Source of the DNA: Pirellulales bacterium
Lineage (GTDB): Bacteria; Planctomycetota; Planctomycetia; Pirellulales; JACPPG01
Assembly: GCA_036499395.1 (NCBI GenBank)
Contig: DASYDW010000120.1
Location: forward strand, 49,703 to 113,702
Direction: 5' to 3'
DNA: 64,000 nucleotides
Shown here: positions 35,795-44,002 of the stretch, piece by piece
Layout of the letters: each line of letters opens with the position of its first letter
How positions within the stretch are numbered: position 1 is the stretch's first letter
Notes under the pieces: generated by a model
Told to the model about the DNA's origin: nothing
Databases searched by the model: none
Seen by the model: only the letters and a program-made list of their open reading frames with translations
Position numbers and translations under genes: made by a program

Positions 35795-36448
35795 GCACGA
35801 TGCGGCTGCCTCGCCCTGCGCGCAAAAAAACCCCCGGAAAGAATGGGTCCCAGGGGGGCAAAGGACGCCATCCTTTTCCGGGAGCGATTGGACGCGCTCG
35901 ATTCGCCATCCCGGCGAATCGTCGTGGTCTCTAGCGGCTGACGACTGGCGTCGGCCTGTGAATCGACTTCCGTGTCTCGCGCCTAGCGCGCCGCAGGTTG
36001 CGACAACCGCCGGGCAAAGCTCTCTTGAATCGTGCGTGTGAAGGGACGACTAACAGGTCACTCTTATAAGCGAAGCGTCTGCCAGCATCCTTGCCGGCGA
36101 GATTCGCTTCGTTGGCTCGCAGAGAAGTTTCCTTCTCCTGATGCGAGCCCTTCCACGTGGTTCGTTGTTTCGTTTGTCGCCGGTTTGCAGGGCGTGCCGG
36201 TGACGTTCATGAGGCGGGGAGGATATGGAAATCGGCCCCCAGGGTCAAGGGCGATTTAGAGCCCTTTTCCCGGCCTTTTTTCGTCGTTCCCGCGCGTGCC
36301 GTGCTGTCGCGCGCAAGGTCAATCGCCGTCGCGGTTTTGGAAGAGCGTGGCGATTCTTAAGGCACCGCCAGCACGTGTGTGATGGCGTGATGCAATTGCG
36401 CCTGGAACCCGGCAGGATATTGCACGCCGCGACGCTTCGCGATCGCCG
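35795..36448. other. Convergent intergenic region with several hairpins
   Basis: About 650 bp between the ends of glgC and carB, which face each other. No coding frame is convincing. Palindromes by eye are: 35833-35840 with 35875-35882 (CCCGGAAA/TTTCCGGG) enclosing a second pair GTCC/GGAC; CGAAGCG at 36071-36077 with CGCTTCG at 36105-36111; and 36247-36252 with 36261-36266 (AAGGGC/GCCCTT), followed by a T-run at 36276-36281. The last could be a weak plus-strand terminator. An unannotated small RNA is possible but not demonstrated. Confidence 0.35.
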
Positions 36449-39400
36449 CTAAACTTCTTTGGCTACTGCCGGGAAGCGATCCTGCAGTGCCTGTACCGTC
36501 AGACTCTCGTCGCGCAGCGCTTCCATCGCACGCAGCGCGGCCTCGGCCGCGGGAATCGTCGTGATGCACGGAACGCCGTGGGCCACGGCGGCCGCGCGAA
36601 TGCGACCTTCGTCGGTCCTGGCTCCCTTGCCGCTGGGCGTGTTGATGATCAACTGGATTTGTCCGTCGATCAAAAAGTCGAGCAGGTTCGGATGTCCTTC
36701 CTGCAGCTTTTTCACGATCTTGACCGGTATGCCGTTTTCTTCCAACGTACGGGCCGTGCCCGCGGTGGCCACGATTTGGAAACCCAGCGACGTCAACTTT
36801 TCGCCGATCGGCTTAACGTATCGCTTGGTGCGAGTTGTGAGGCTGAGGAAAATCGTCCCTTCGCGCGGCAGCAGCACACCGGCTGCCAACTGGCTTTTGG
36901 CGAAAGCGATCGAAAATCGATCGCTGATCCCCATCACTTCGCCGGTGGAACGCATCTCGGGACCGAGCACGATGTCGACCCCCGAGAACTTGATGAAGGG
37001 GAAGACGCTCTCTTTTACCGAAACGTGGCTGGGAATCGGGTCGGATTCATAACCTTGCTCGGCCAGCGTAACCCCCGCCATGATCTTGGCCGCCACCTTG
37101 GCCAGCGGCATGCCGGTCGCCTTCGAGACGAACGGCACCGTGCGGCTGGCACGCGGATTGACTTCCAGCACGTAGATATTCAGGCGGTTGTCTTCCTTTT
37201 TCACCGCGAACTGAATATTCATCAGCCCTTTGACCTGCATCTGCCGCGCTAGTCTTTGCGTCGCCTCGCGGATTTCCGCCAGCACGGGGCCAGGCAAGCT
37301 ATATGCCGGCAGGGCGCAGGCCGAATCGCCGGAATGGACCCCCGCCTCTTCGATGTGTTCCATGATGCCGGCCACGATCGTCCGTTCTCCGTCGGCGATG
37401 GCGTCCACATCGACTTCGATAGCATCCTCGAGAAAGCGGTCGATCAGCACCGGCTGCCCCTGCGCGACAATGAACGCCTCGGCGACGAAGCGCTCGAACT
37501 GGGCCTGGTCGTAGCAGATTTCCATGGCTCGGCCTCCCAACACATAGCTGGGGCGTACCAAGGCCGGGAAGCCGACTTTGCCGGCCTCGACGCGGGCCTC
37601 GTCCATCGTGCGAGCGATGGCGTTAGCCGGCTGCCGAAGATCGAGCCGGTGTAGCAACCGCTGGAATTTCTCGCGGTCCTCGGCATCCTCGATCGTGTCG
37701 ACGCTGGTGCCGATGATCGGCACGCCGCAACTGGCCAGGGCGCGGGCCAGGTTTAGCGGTGTCTGCCCGCCGAACTGCACGATCACTCCATCCGGTTGCA
37801 CGCGGTCGCAAATATTGAGCACGTCCTCGGTCGTCAGCGGCTCGAAGAACAGCATGTCGCTGGTGTCGTAGTCGGTGCTGACCGTCTCGGGATTCGAGTT
37901 GACCATGATCGACTCGATGCCGAGCTCTTTGAGAGCATAGCTGGCGTGGCAGCAGCAGTAGTCGAATTCGATTCCTTGTCCGATACGATTCGGGCCACCT
38001 CCCAAAACCATGATCCGCTTCGTACCGCGTCGTTTGGCAGGCGTTTCGTCCTCGTCCTCGTAGGTCGAGTAATAGTACGGCGTATAGGCTTCGAACTCGG
38101 CGGCGCAGGTATCGACCGATTTGAAGGTGGCCACGATGCCGCGTCGCTTTCGATCGGCGCGGACGTCCCCTTCGCTCGTGCCGAGGATCGTGCTCAACTG
38201 CCGATCCGAGAAGCCTGCTCGCTTCACGGTTCGTAGCAACGCGTCGTCGACATTTTCCAGCGACCCGCGGCTGCGCAGTTCGTCTTCCAGTTCGACGATT
38301 CCGTGCAGGTTATCCAAGAACCAGGGGTCGATGCCCGTCAGGTCGTAAATTTCTTCGACGGTCATGCCCTCTTTGATGGCGTAGCGCAGATACCAGACGC
38401 GGTCGGGATTGGGGATGGAGAGCTTGGCCCGAATTTCTTCCGGCGTGGGCTGCTGCACTGTCCCCCACAGGTCCTTGCTGTCGCAGCCGAAGCCGAAGCT
38501 GCCGACTTCCAGCCCGCGCAGCGCCTTTTGGAACGATTCCTTGAACGTACGGCCGATCGCCATTGTCTCGCCGACGCTTTTCATCTGCGTGGTCAGCGTG
38601 GAATTGGCCTCGGGGAATTTTTCGAAGGCGAAGCGAGGGATTTTCGTGACTACGTAGTCGATCGTGGGCTCGAAGCAGGCCATCGTCTCGCGAGTGATAT
38701 CGTTGGGCAGCTCGTGCAGCCGGTAGCCCACGGCCAGCTTGGCCGCGATCTTCGCGATGGGAAAGCCGGTTGCTTTGCTGGCCAGCGCGCTGGAGCGGCT
38801 GACGCGCGGGTTCATCTCGACGACGATCATTCGGCCATTCTGCGGATGGATGGCGAACTGGATGTTCGAGCCGCCGGTTTCGACGCCGATCTCGCGGATC
38901 ACGGCCAGCGAGGCATCGCGCATACGCTGATATTCTTTGTCCGACAACGTCTGGGCCGGGGCGACGGTGATCGAGTCGCCGGTGTGTACGCCCATCGGAT
39001 CGAAGTTTTCGATCGAGCAGATGATCACGACGTTGTCGTCGACGTCGCGCATCACCTCCATCTCGTACTCTTTCCAGCCGATGATCGATTCTTCGATCAG
39101 CACCTCGTGAATGGGTGACAATTCCAGGCCATAACTGACGAGACTGTCGAACTCCTCACGGTTGTAGGCGATCGACGAGCCGCTGCCTCCCATCGTGAAG
39201 CTGGGGCGCACGATGCACGGCAGACCGACCATTTGCTGCACGCGCCGCGCTTCGTCGAGGTTGTGGACGGTTTCTCCGCGACAGACCGACAAGCCGATTT
39301 TGCGCATGGCGTCGGCAAAGCGGCGGCGATTCTCGGCCTTGTCGATGACGTCAGGCTTCGCCCCGATCATTTCGACGCCGTACTGCTCGAGCACGCCGTG

Positions 39401-39712
39401 CCGGTGCAGGTCCATGGCCAGGTTCAGGCCGGTCTGCCCGCCGAGCGTGGGCAGGATGGCATCCGGCCGCTCGGCCTCGATCACCTTGGCGACGATCTCC
39501 CAGGTCAATGGCTCGATATAGGTGCGATCAGCGGTGCCCGGGTCGGTCATGATCGTGGCCGGGTTCGAATTGACCAGCACGACCTCGTACCCCTCCTCGC
39601 GCAGGGCCTTACAGGCCTGCGTGCCGGAGTAATCGAACTCGCAGGCCTGACCGATCACGATCGGGCCGGAACCAACCAGGAGAATCTTCTGAATGTCGTT
39701 ACGCCGAGGCAC
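36449..39712 (-). CDS. carB: Carbamoyl-phosphate synthase large chain
   Basis: This 1,087-residue subunit makes carbamoyl phosphate from bicarbonate, ammonia (delivered by CarA) and two ATP, feeding arginine and pyrimidine synthesis. I choose the GTG at 39712 (then PRRNDIQKILLVGSGPIVIGQACEF) because AAGGA lies 10 nt upstream and the length fits the family (~1,070); the frame runs 18 codons further. The two halves are visible: the first ATP-grasp opening at VGSGPIVIGQACEFDYSG, the second at LGGGPNRIGQGIEFDYCC. Metal-site segments VEMNPRVSRSSALASKATG and LEVNPRASRTVPFVSKATG are present, and a C-terminal MGS-like allosteric domain (~950-1,087) completes the protein. carA is not in the window. 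Confidence 0.95.
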   Translation of the reverse strand: MPRRNDIQKILLVGSGPIVIGQACEFDYSGTQACKALREEGYEVVLVNSNPATIMTDPGTADRTYIEPLTWEIVAKVIEAERPDAILPTLGGQTGLNLAMDLHRHGVLEQYGVEMIGAKPDVIDKAENRRRFADAMRKIGLSVCRGETVHNLDEARRVQQMVGLPCIVRPSFTMGGSGSSIAYNREEFDSLVSYGLELSPIHEVLIEESIIGWKEYEMEVMRDVDDNVVIICSIENFDPMGVHTGDSITVAPAQTLSDKEYQRMRDASLAVIREIGVETGGSNIQFAIHPQNGRMIVVEMNPRVSRSSALASKATGFPIAKIAAKLAVGYRLHELPNDITRETMACFEPTIDYVVTKIPRFAFEKFPEANSTLTTQMKSVGETMAIGRTFKESFQKALRGLEVGSFGFGCDSKDLWGTVQQPTPEEIRAKLSIPNPDRVWYLRYAIKEGMTVEEIYDLTGIDPWFLDNLHGIVELEDELRSRGSLENVDDALLRTVKRAGFSDRQLSTILGTSEGDVRADRKRRGIVATFKSVDTCAAEFEAYTPYYYSTYEDEDETPAKRRGTKRIMVLGGGPNRIGQGIEFDYCCCHASYALKELGIESIMVNSNPETVSTDYDTSDMLFFEPLTTEDVLNICDRVQPDGVIVQFGGQTPLNLARALASCGVPIIGTSVDTIEDAEDREKFQRLLHRLDLRQPANAIARTMDEARVEAGKVGFPALVRPSYVLGGRAMEICYDQAQFERFVAEAFIVAQGQPVLIDRFLEDAIEVDVDAIADGERTIVAGIMEHIEEAGVHSGDSACALPAYSLPGPVLAEIREATQRLARQMQVKGLMNIQFAVKKEDNRLNIYVLEVNPRASRTVPFVSKATGMPLAKVAAKIMAGVTLAEQGYESDPIPSHVSVKESVFPFIKFSGVDIVLGPEMRSTGEVMGISDRFSIAFAKSQLAAGVLLPREGTIFLSLTTRTKRYVKPIGEKLTSLGFQIVATAGTARTLEENGIPVKIVKKLQEGHPNLLDFLIDGQIQLIINTPSGKGARTDEGRIRAAAVAHGVPCITTIPAAEAALRAMEALRDESLTVQALQDRFPAVAKEV

Positions 39713-40160
39713 GGCTGTGATTTCCTTCTTAGTATGAGTCCATTCAATCCATGCGCGTCGCTGCACGCGCCGGCAAGCATTACCCGCTTAGCGTCCGGCC
39801 GCGGGCCACTGAACTCCCGCGGCCCATTGCGATGTCACCCTCATTTGGCGCGCGGCAGGACACAGAGCCGATCAGGCCGGCGTGTAAAATCCTCCGATGA
39901 TAACACGCTAGCCCCGATCCTTCCAGGAGCGGAAGCAGGCCAGTGGCTGGGTTGGAAGCCGGCCGGGTCACCGAGGACGAAGCAACGGCGCCGGGCTACA
40001 AAACCGCGGCCTGCCGTCCGGCGGCGGTAAAGTTAAACTATCCTTGTCATGGCCCGTCCTTTGCAGGCAGGGCACGGCGGCTCTGCAACAGGCGCTTGAA
40101 CGATCCGCACGGGTCGAACGCCGACGAGGCCGGAAATTTAGCTGGAGATGATTTTTCGCC
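39713..40160. other. Divergent intergenic region between carB and the peptidase gene
   Basis: About 450 bp holding the promoters of carB (leftward) and of the peptidase/ATP-grasp pair (rightward). No convincing coding frame, promoter pair or RNA fold was recognised. Confidence 0.35.
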
Positions 40161-41231
40161 GTGCGATCCCGCTCCCGACACATCGCGGCCGTTTTAAGCG
40201 AACCGCGACGTCGCGCGCGAGAACCGCGCTGGGCGCACTTGTCGGATCGTGAGTTGCTCGACTGGCGGATGTGCGACTTGGGAGTCCGGATCGAAGGTTC
40301 GATCCTGGAATCGCGTGTGGCGCGGATCAACGAAGAGCTCGCCCGGCGTGGCTTGCGATTTCGCCCGGCCTTCTGGCTCTCGGAGGAATGGTTCTCGCCC
40401 GATGGCGTGGCCGGCGTGGCGATGCCGTTTTATCTGGCGCATCCGCGGCTGACGAAGCTCGAGCAGCGACAGATGCTGGCCGTCGAAGGGGGGACGCGGC
40501 AATGGTGCATGCGAATCATGCGCCACGAGGTGGGGCATGCTATCGATAACGCCTACCGGCTGCATCGCCGCCGACGGTGGCGCGAGCTGTTCGGCAGTGC
40601 GACGCAACCCTACCCGGAGTTTTATTCTCCCAAGCCGTACAGCAAGCGGTATGTGTTACATCTCGATAGCTGGTATGCGCAGAGCCATCCTTCCGAGGAC
40701 TTCGCCGAATCATTTGCTGTCTGGCTGCGCCCCGGTTCGCGCTGGCGCAAGCAGTACGCCGGCTGGCCGGCGCTGAACAAGCTGCGCTACGTCGATGAAT
40801 TGATGAAGGAAATCGGGGACCAGCCGCAACTGGTGCGATCGCGACTGAAGGTCGACGCCCTGCATCAGTTGAAGAAGACCTTGCGCGAGCATTACGAAGA
40901 AAAACGGGCTCGTTACAGCACCGAACATGCCGCCGTTTACGACCGCGACCTGCGGCGGCTGTTCTCCGACTCGAAGGAAAACGCCGGCCGTCCGGCCGCT
41001 TCGGCCGTGTTGCGCCGCATGCGACCTCACCTGCGCGAGCTTGTCGCGCACTGGACCGGCGCGCATCAATATACGATTGACCAGGTGCTGCAGGAGATGA
41101 TCACCCGCTGTCGCGAACTGAAGCTGCGGATGCACCGCTCGGAAGGAACAACGCGGCGCGATGCCCTGGTCGTGCTTACTGTCCATACGATGAATTACCT
41201 CCACGCAGGTCACCACCGGTTGGCGTTATGA
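40161..41231 (+). CDS. Putative zinc metallopeptidase
   Basis: This 356-residue predicted cytoplasmic zinc peptidase has no signal peptide. The zinc-binding helix is HEVGHAID with His122, Glu123 and His126; the segment EDFAESFAVWL about 65 residues later supplies glutamates that can act as third ligand, as in gluzincins. It corresponds to the family usually labelled putative zinc-binding metallo-peptidase. The start is a GTG with GGAG 13 nt upstream; the N-terminus is basic. The stop codon overlaps the ATG of the ATP-grasp gene (ATGA), so translation is coupled and the two products probably act together. The substrate is unknown. Confidence 0.75.
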   Translation: MRSRSRHIAAVLSEPRRRAREPRWAHLSDRELLDWRMCDLGVRIEGSILESRVARINEELARRGLRFRPAFWLSEEWFSPDGVAGVAMPFYLAHPRLTKLEQRQMLAVEGGTRQWCMRIMRHEVGHAIDNAYRLHRRRRWRELFGSATQPYPEFYSPKPYSKRYVLHLDSWYAQSHPSEDFAESFAVWLRPGSRWRKQYAGWPALNKLRYVDELMKEIGDQPQLVRSRLKVDALHQLKKTLREHYEEKRARYSTEHAAVYDRDLRRLFSDSKENAGRPAASAVLRRMRPHLRELVAHWTGAHQYTIDQVLQEMITRCRELKLRMHRSEGTTRRDALVVLTVHTMNYLHAGHHRLAL

Positions 41232-42259
41232 AGACATTGCGCGTGCTGGTGCTGATGCACGAAGACCTGGTGCCCCCCGAGAGCATCGCCGGTCTCAGCG
41301 TCAAGGAAGTTGCTCCGTTCAAGAGCGAATATGACGTCTCGGCCGGATTGACGAATATCGGCCATGAAGTCCGTCCGCTGGGACTGAGCAGCGACTTGGG
41401 CGTGCTGCGCAATGCGATTCTGGAATGGAAGCCAGATATCATGTTCAACTTGCTCGAGGAGTTTCACGGCGTCGCGGTCTACGACCAGCACGTCGTCGGC
41501 TACCTGGAGCTGATGCGCAAGCCCTACACGGGCTGCAACCCACGAGGGCTGCTACTGGCGCATGACAAGGCGCTGACCAAGGAAATCCTCTCGTATCATC
41601 GCATCCGGGTGCCTGATTTCGCGGTCTTTCCGCAGGGCAAAGTGGTGAAACGGCCGAAGCGGCTTAAGTTTCCCTTGTTGGTCAAGTCGATCAGCGAAGA
41701 AGGCTCAGTCGGCATTGCGCAGGCGTCGGTTGTCCACAGTGACGAGAAGCTTAAGGAGCGCGTCGAGTTCATTCACGCCCAGACTTCCACCGATGCCATC
41801 GCCGAGGAATTCATCGAAGGGCGCGAGCTGTACGTCGGCGTAATAGGCAATCAGCGGCTGGAGACATTTCCGACTTGGGAAATGTTCTTCCGCAACATGC
41901 CGGACGACACGATGCGGATTGCCACCGAGAAGGTGAAGTGGGATCAGGATTACCAAAAGAAACATGGGATCGAGACCGGACCGGCCGAGAACCTCGATCC
42001 GGCCGTCGACGCCCAGATCGCCAAGATTTGCAAACGCGTCTACCGCACGTTGAGCCTGAGCGGCTACGCCCGGATGGACCTGCGGTTGACGCCCGAAGGG
42101 CAGGTTTACGTGCTCGAGGCGAACCCCAACCCGAACCTGGAATATGGCGAGGATTTCTCCGAGAGCGCCGAGAAGGCCGGTTTGTCGTACGAGGCGCTGC
42201 TGTCACGCATTCTCAGCCTGGGCCTGAACTATCAGGCGGCGTGGCAGTGGGGGCTCTAG
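41228..42259 (+). CDS. Ddl-like ATP-grasp ligase
   Basis: This 343-residue cytoplasmic enzyme belongs to the ATP-grasp superfamily and resembles D-alanine-D-alanine ligase in outline. It has an N-terminal Rossmann-like domain (KTLRVLVLMHEDL; PDIMFNLLEEFHGV), a lysine-bearing ATP lid region (ALTKEILSYHRIRVPDF; FPLLVKSISEEGSVGIAQ), a hinge (IAEEFIEGRELYVGVIG) and the Mg-binding end (GYARMDLRLTPEGQVYVLEANPNPNLEYGEDF). Such enzymes join a carboxylate to an amine through an acyl phosphate. It may not be the cell-wall Ddl: it is coupled to a peptidase rather than to mur genes, and the conserved Ddl serine/tyrosine context is not obvious. A peptide- or amino-acid-ligating role is an inference. Confidence 0.75.
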   Translation: MKTLRVLVLMHEDLVPPESIAGLSVKEVAPFKSEYDVSAGLTNIGHEVRPLGLSSDLGVLRNAILEWKPDIMFNLLEEFHGVAVYDQHVVGYLELMRKPYTGCNPRGLLLAHDKALTKEILSYHRIRVPDFAVFPQGKVVKRPKRLKFPLLVKSISEEGSVGIAQASVVHSDEKLKERVEFIHAQTSTDAIAEEFIEGRELYVGVIGNQRLETFPTWEMFFRNMPDDTMRIATEKVKWDQDYQKKHGIETGPAENLDPAVDAQIAKICKRVYRTLSLSGYARMDLRLTPEGQVYVLEANPNPNLEYGEDFSESAEKAGLSYEALLSRILSLGLNYQAAWQWGL

Positions 42260-42583
42260 CGCTTCCGTGGCTGGAACACGGATGCCGTTGCCTAGTTGCG
42301 TAGCCGCGAAGCCCCGAAATCGGTGGTCCGTTCTTTCGGCAGGTCCCGGCTTTCCAGAGGCATTGGCGCGGGTGGCATCGGACGTTGCCAGTCCCTCGCT
42401 GATGGCCCGCAACCGTCCGGCCGGGCGCATTGGAAACGCTCCAAAGCGATTAGCCGGCATCCTCCGAATTATTGTGCCTAGTATCGCGGCACGGGCTGCC
42501 TGGGGCTCGTTGACAGTTTTCCGTAAGCCGTTTACAGTGAATGTCTTGTTGCATTTTCTTTCTCTCCACCGGTTTGAACAAAA
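42260..42583. other. Intergenic region carrying the argH promoter
   Basis: About 320 bp between the ATP-grasp gene and argH. Apart from the promoter at 42510-42538, no feature was recognised. Frames here are short shadows. Confidence 0.4.
42510..42538 (+). promoter_or_regulatory. Probable sigma-70 promoter of argH
   Basis: A perfect -35 hexamer TTGACA (42510-42515) is separated by exactly 17 nt from TACAGT (42533-42538), which matches four of six -10 bases. It lies about 45 nt before the argH start and points toward it. It would drive argH and the two genes immediately behind it. Confidence 0.55.
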
Positions 42584-43993
42584 GTGGGAATCGTGGCGAG
42601 CAAGCCCTGGGGTGGTGTCTTTGCCGAGGCGACCGATCGGCGGGTCGAAAAGTTCACCGAAAGCGTGAGCTTCGACCGGCGCCTCTACCCACAGGACATT
42701 CGGGCTTCGATCGCGCATGTACAAATGCTGGCAAAGGTCGGTCTGGTAACGACCGCCGAATGCCAGCAGATTGTGCAAGGACTGGAAGCGATTCGCCACG
42801 AGATTGAGCAGGGGCAGTTCGAGTTCCGTATCGAGCTCGAAGATGTCCACATGCACATCGAACGGGCCCTGGTCAACCGGCTGGGGGATGTCGGCCGCAA
42901 GCTTCACACGGGGCGCAGCCGCAACGACCAGGTTTCCACCGATCTGCGTCTCTGGGTGCGCGAGGCCATTGATACGGTCAGTTCGCGCCTGCTCGACTTG
43001 CAGCGAGCCTTTGTCGGCCGCTGCGCGCAAGACCGCGACTGCATCATGCCCGGCTACACCCATACGCAACGGGCCCAGCCCGTGCTGGCCGCGCATTACT
43101 GGCTGGCCTATTGCGAAAAGCTGGCGCGCGATCGCGACCGGCTGGCGGATTGCCGCCGGCGCGTTAACGTCCTAACGCTGGGCACGGCAGCACTGGCCGG
43201 CACGACATTGCCGATCGACCGGCACGACGTGGCACAGCGGCTCGGGTTCGAAGCCGTGGCCTCGAACAGTCTCGACGCTTCGAGCGATCGCGACTTCGTG
43301 CTGGAATTCGCCTTCGCGCTGTCGATGATTGGCGAGCATCTGAGCACTTGGGCCGAAGAATGGATTCTGTGGTCTACCAGCGAATTCAACTTCTTGAAGC
43401 TGCCGCAGGCGTTCTGCACCGGCTCGTCGATCATGCCGCAGAAGATCAACCCCGACGTGCTGGAGCTGGTTCGCGGCAAGACCGCCCGCCTGGTCGGGAA
43501 CTTGACGCGCTTGCAGGTGCTGTTGAAGGGATTGCCGCTGGCCTACAACCGCGACCTGCAAGAGGACAAGGAAGCGATCTTCGACTCGGTCGACACGGTC
43601 GTGGGCTGCCTGGAGGTGGCCGCGCCGCTGGTGGCCGGCGCCACTTTAAATCGCGAGGTGATCGCCGCCGGTTTGGATCGCGGCTATCTGGACGCCACGA
43701 CGCTGATGGAATGGCTGATCAAGCAAGACGTTCCGCAACGCACCGCACACGAGATCGTGGGCCAACTGGTGCGTAAGGCGATGGAACGCCGGGTGCCGCT
43801 GGCCCAGCTTTCGCTCGCTGAGTTTCAAGCCGTCCACGCGGCGATCGACAAGTCGGTTTTTGACGTGCTGGGGGCTGAGCGGGCGATCTCCGCCTTCACC
43901 AGCTACGGGTCGACAGCTCCGGCCGAGGTCGATCGGCAGATTGCCGCCTGGACGGCTCGATTGGCCAAGAATTCGGAAAGCACCACAACCTGA
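42584..43993 (+). CDS. argH: Argininosuccinate lyase
   Basis: This enzyme splits argininosuccinate to arginine and fumarate, the last step of arginine synthesis, as a cytoplasmic homotetramer. The frame gives 469 residues, close to the family norm (~460). Motifs are KPWGGVFAEATDRRVEKF, HTGRSRNDQVSTDLRLW, GYTHTQRAQPVLAAHYWLAY, the signature GSSIMPQKINPD, and GLPLAYNRDLQEDKEAIFD. The start is a GTG at 42584 or, more like relatives, the GTG at 42593 giving (M)ASKPWGG; neither has a strong ribosome-binding site. carB upstream feeds the same pathway. Two unrelated genes follow with gaps of 9 and 51 bp, so an operon is likely. Confidence 0.95.
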   Translation: MGIVASKPWGGVFAEATDRRVEKFTESVSFDRRLYPQDIRASIAHVQMLAKVGLVTTAECQQIVQGLEAIRHEIEQGQFEFRIELEDVHMHIERALVNRLGDVGRKLHTGRSRNDQVSTDLRLWVREAIDTVSSRLLDLQRAFVGRCAQDRDCIMPGYTHTQRAQPVLAAHYWLAYCEKLARDRDRLADCRRRVNVLTLGTAALAGTTLPIDRHDVAQRLGFEAVASNSLDASSDRDFVLEFAFALSMIGEHLSTWAEEWILWSTSEFNFLKLPQAFCTGSSIMPQKINPDVLELVRGKTARLVGNLTRLQVLLKGLPLAYNRDLQEDKEAIFDSVDTVVGCLEVAAPLVAGATLNREVIAAGLDRGYLDATTLMEWLIKQDVPQRTAHEIVGQLVRKAMERRVPLAQLSLAEFQAVHAAIDKSVFDVLGAERAISAFTSYGSTAPAEVDRQIAAWTARLAKNSESTTT

Positions 43994-44002
43994 CACGCAC
44001 CG

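Noticed and set aside
36247..36281. Hairpin AAGGGC/GCCCTT with a T-run as a firm terminator
   Set aside because: The stem is only 6 bp, the T-run is separated from it by about 9 nt, and it lies about 450 nt past glgC; kept only as a note in the intergenic entry.
41228..42259. Calling this gene ddl
   Set aside because: The ATP-grasp outline fits, but the context with a peptidase and no cell-wall genes does not support a D-Ala-D-Ala ligase name.
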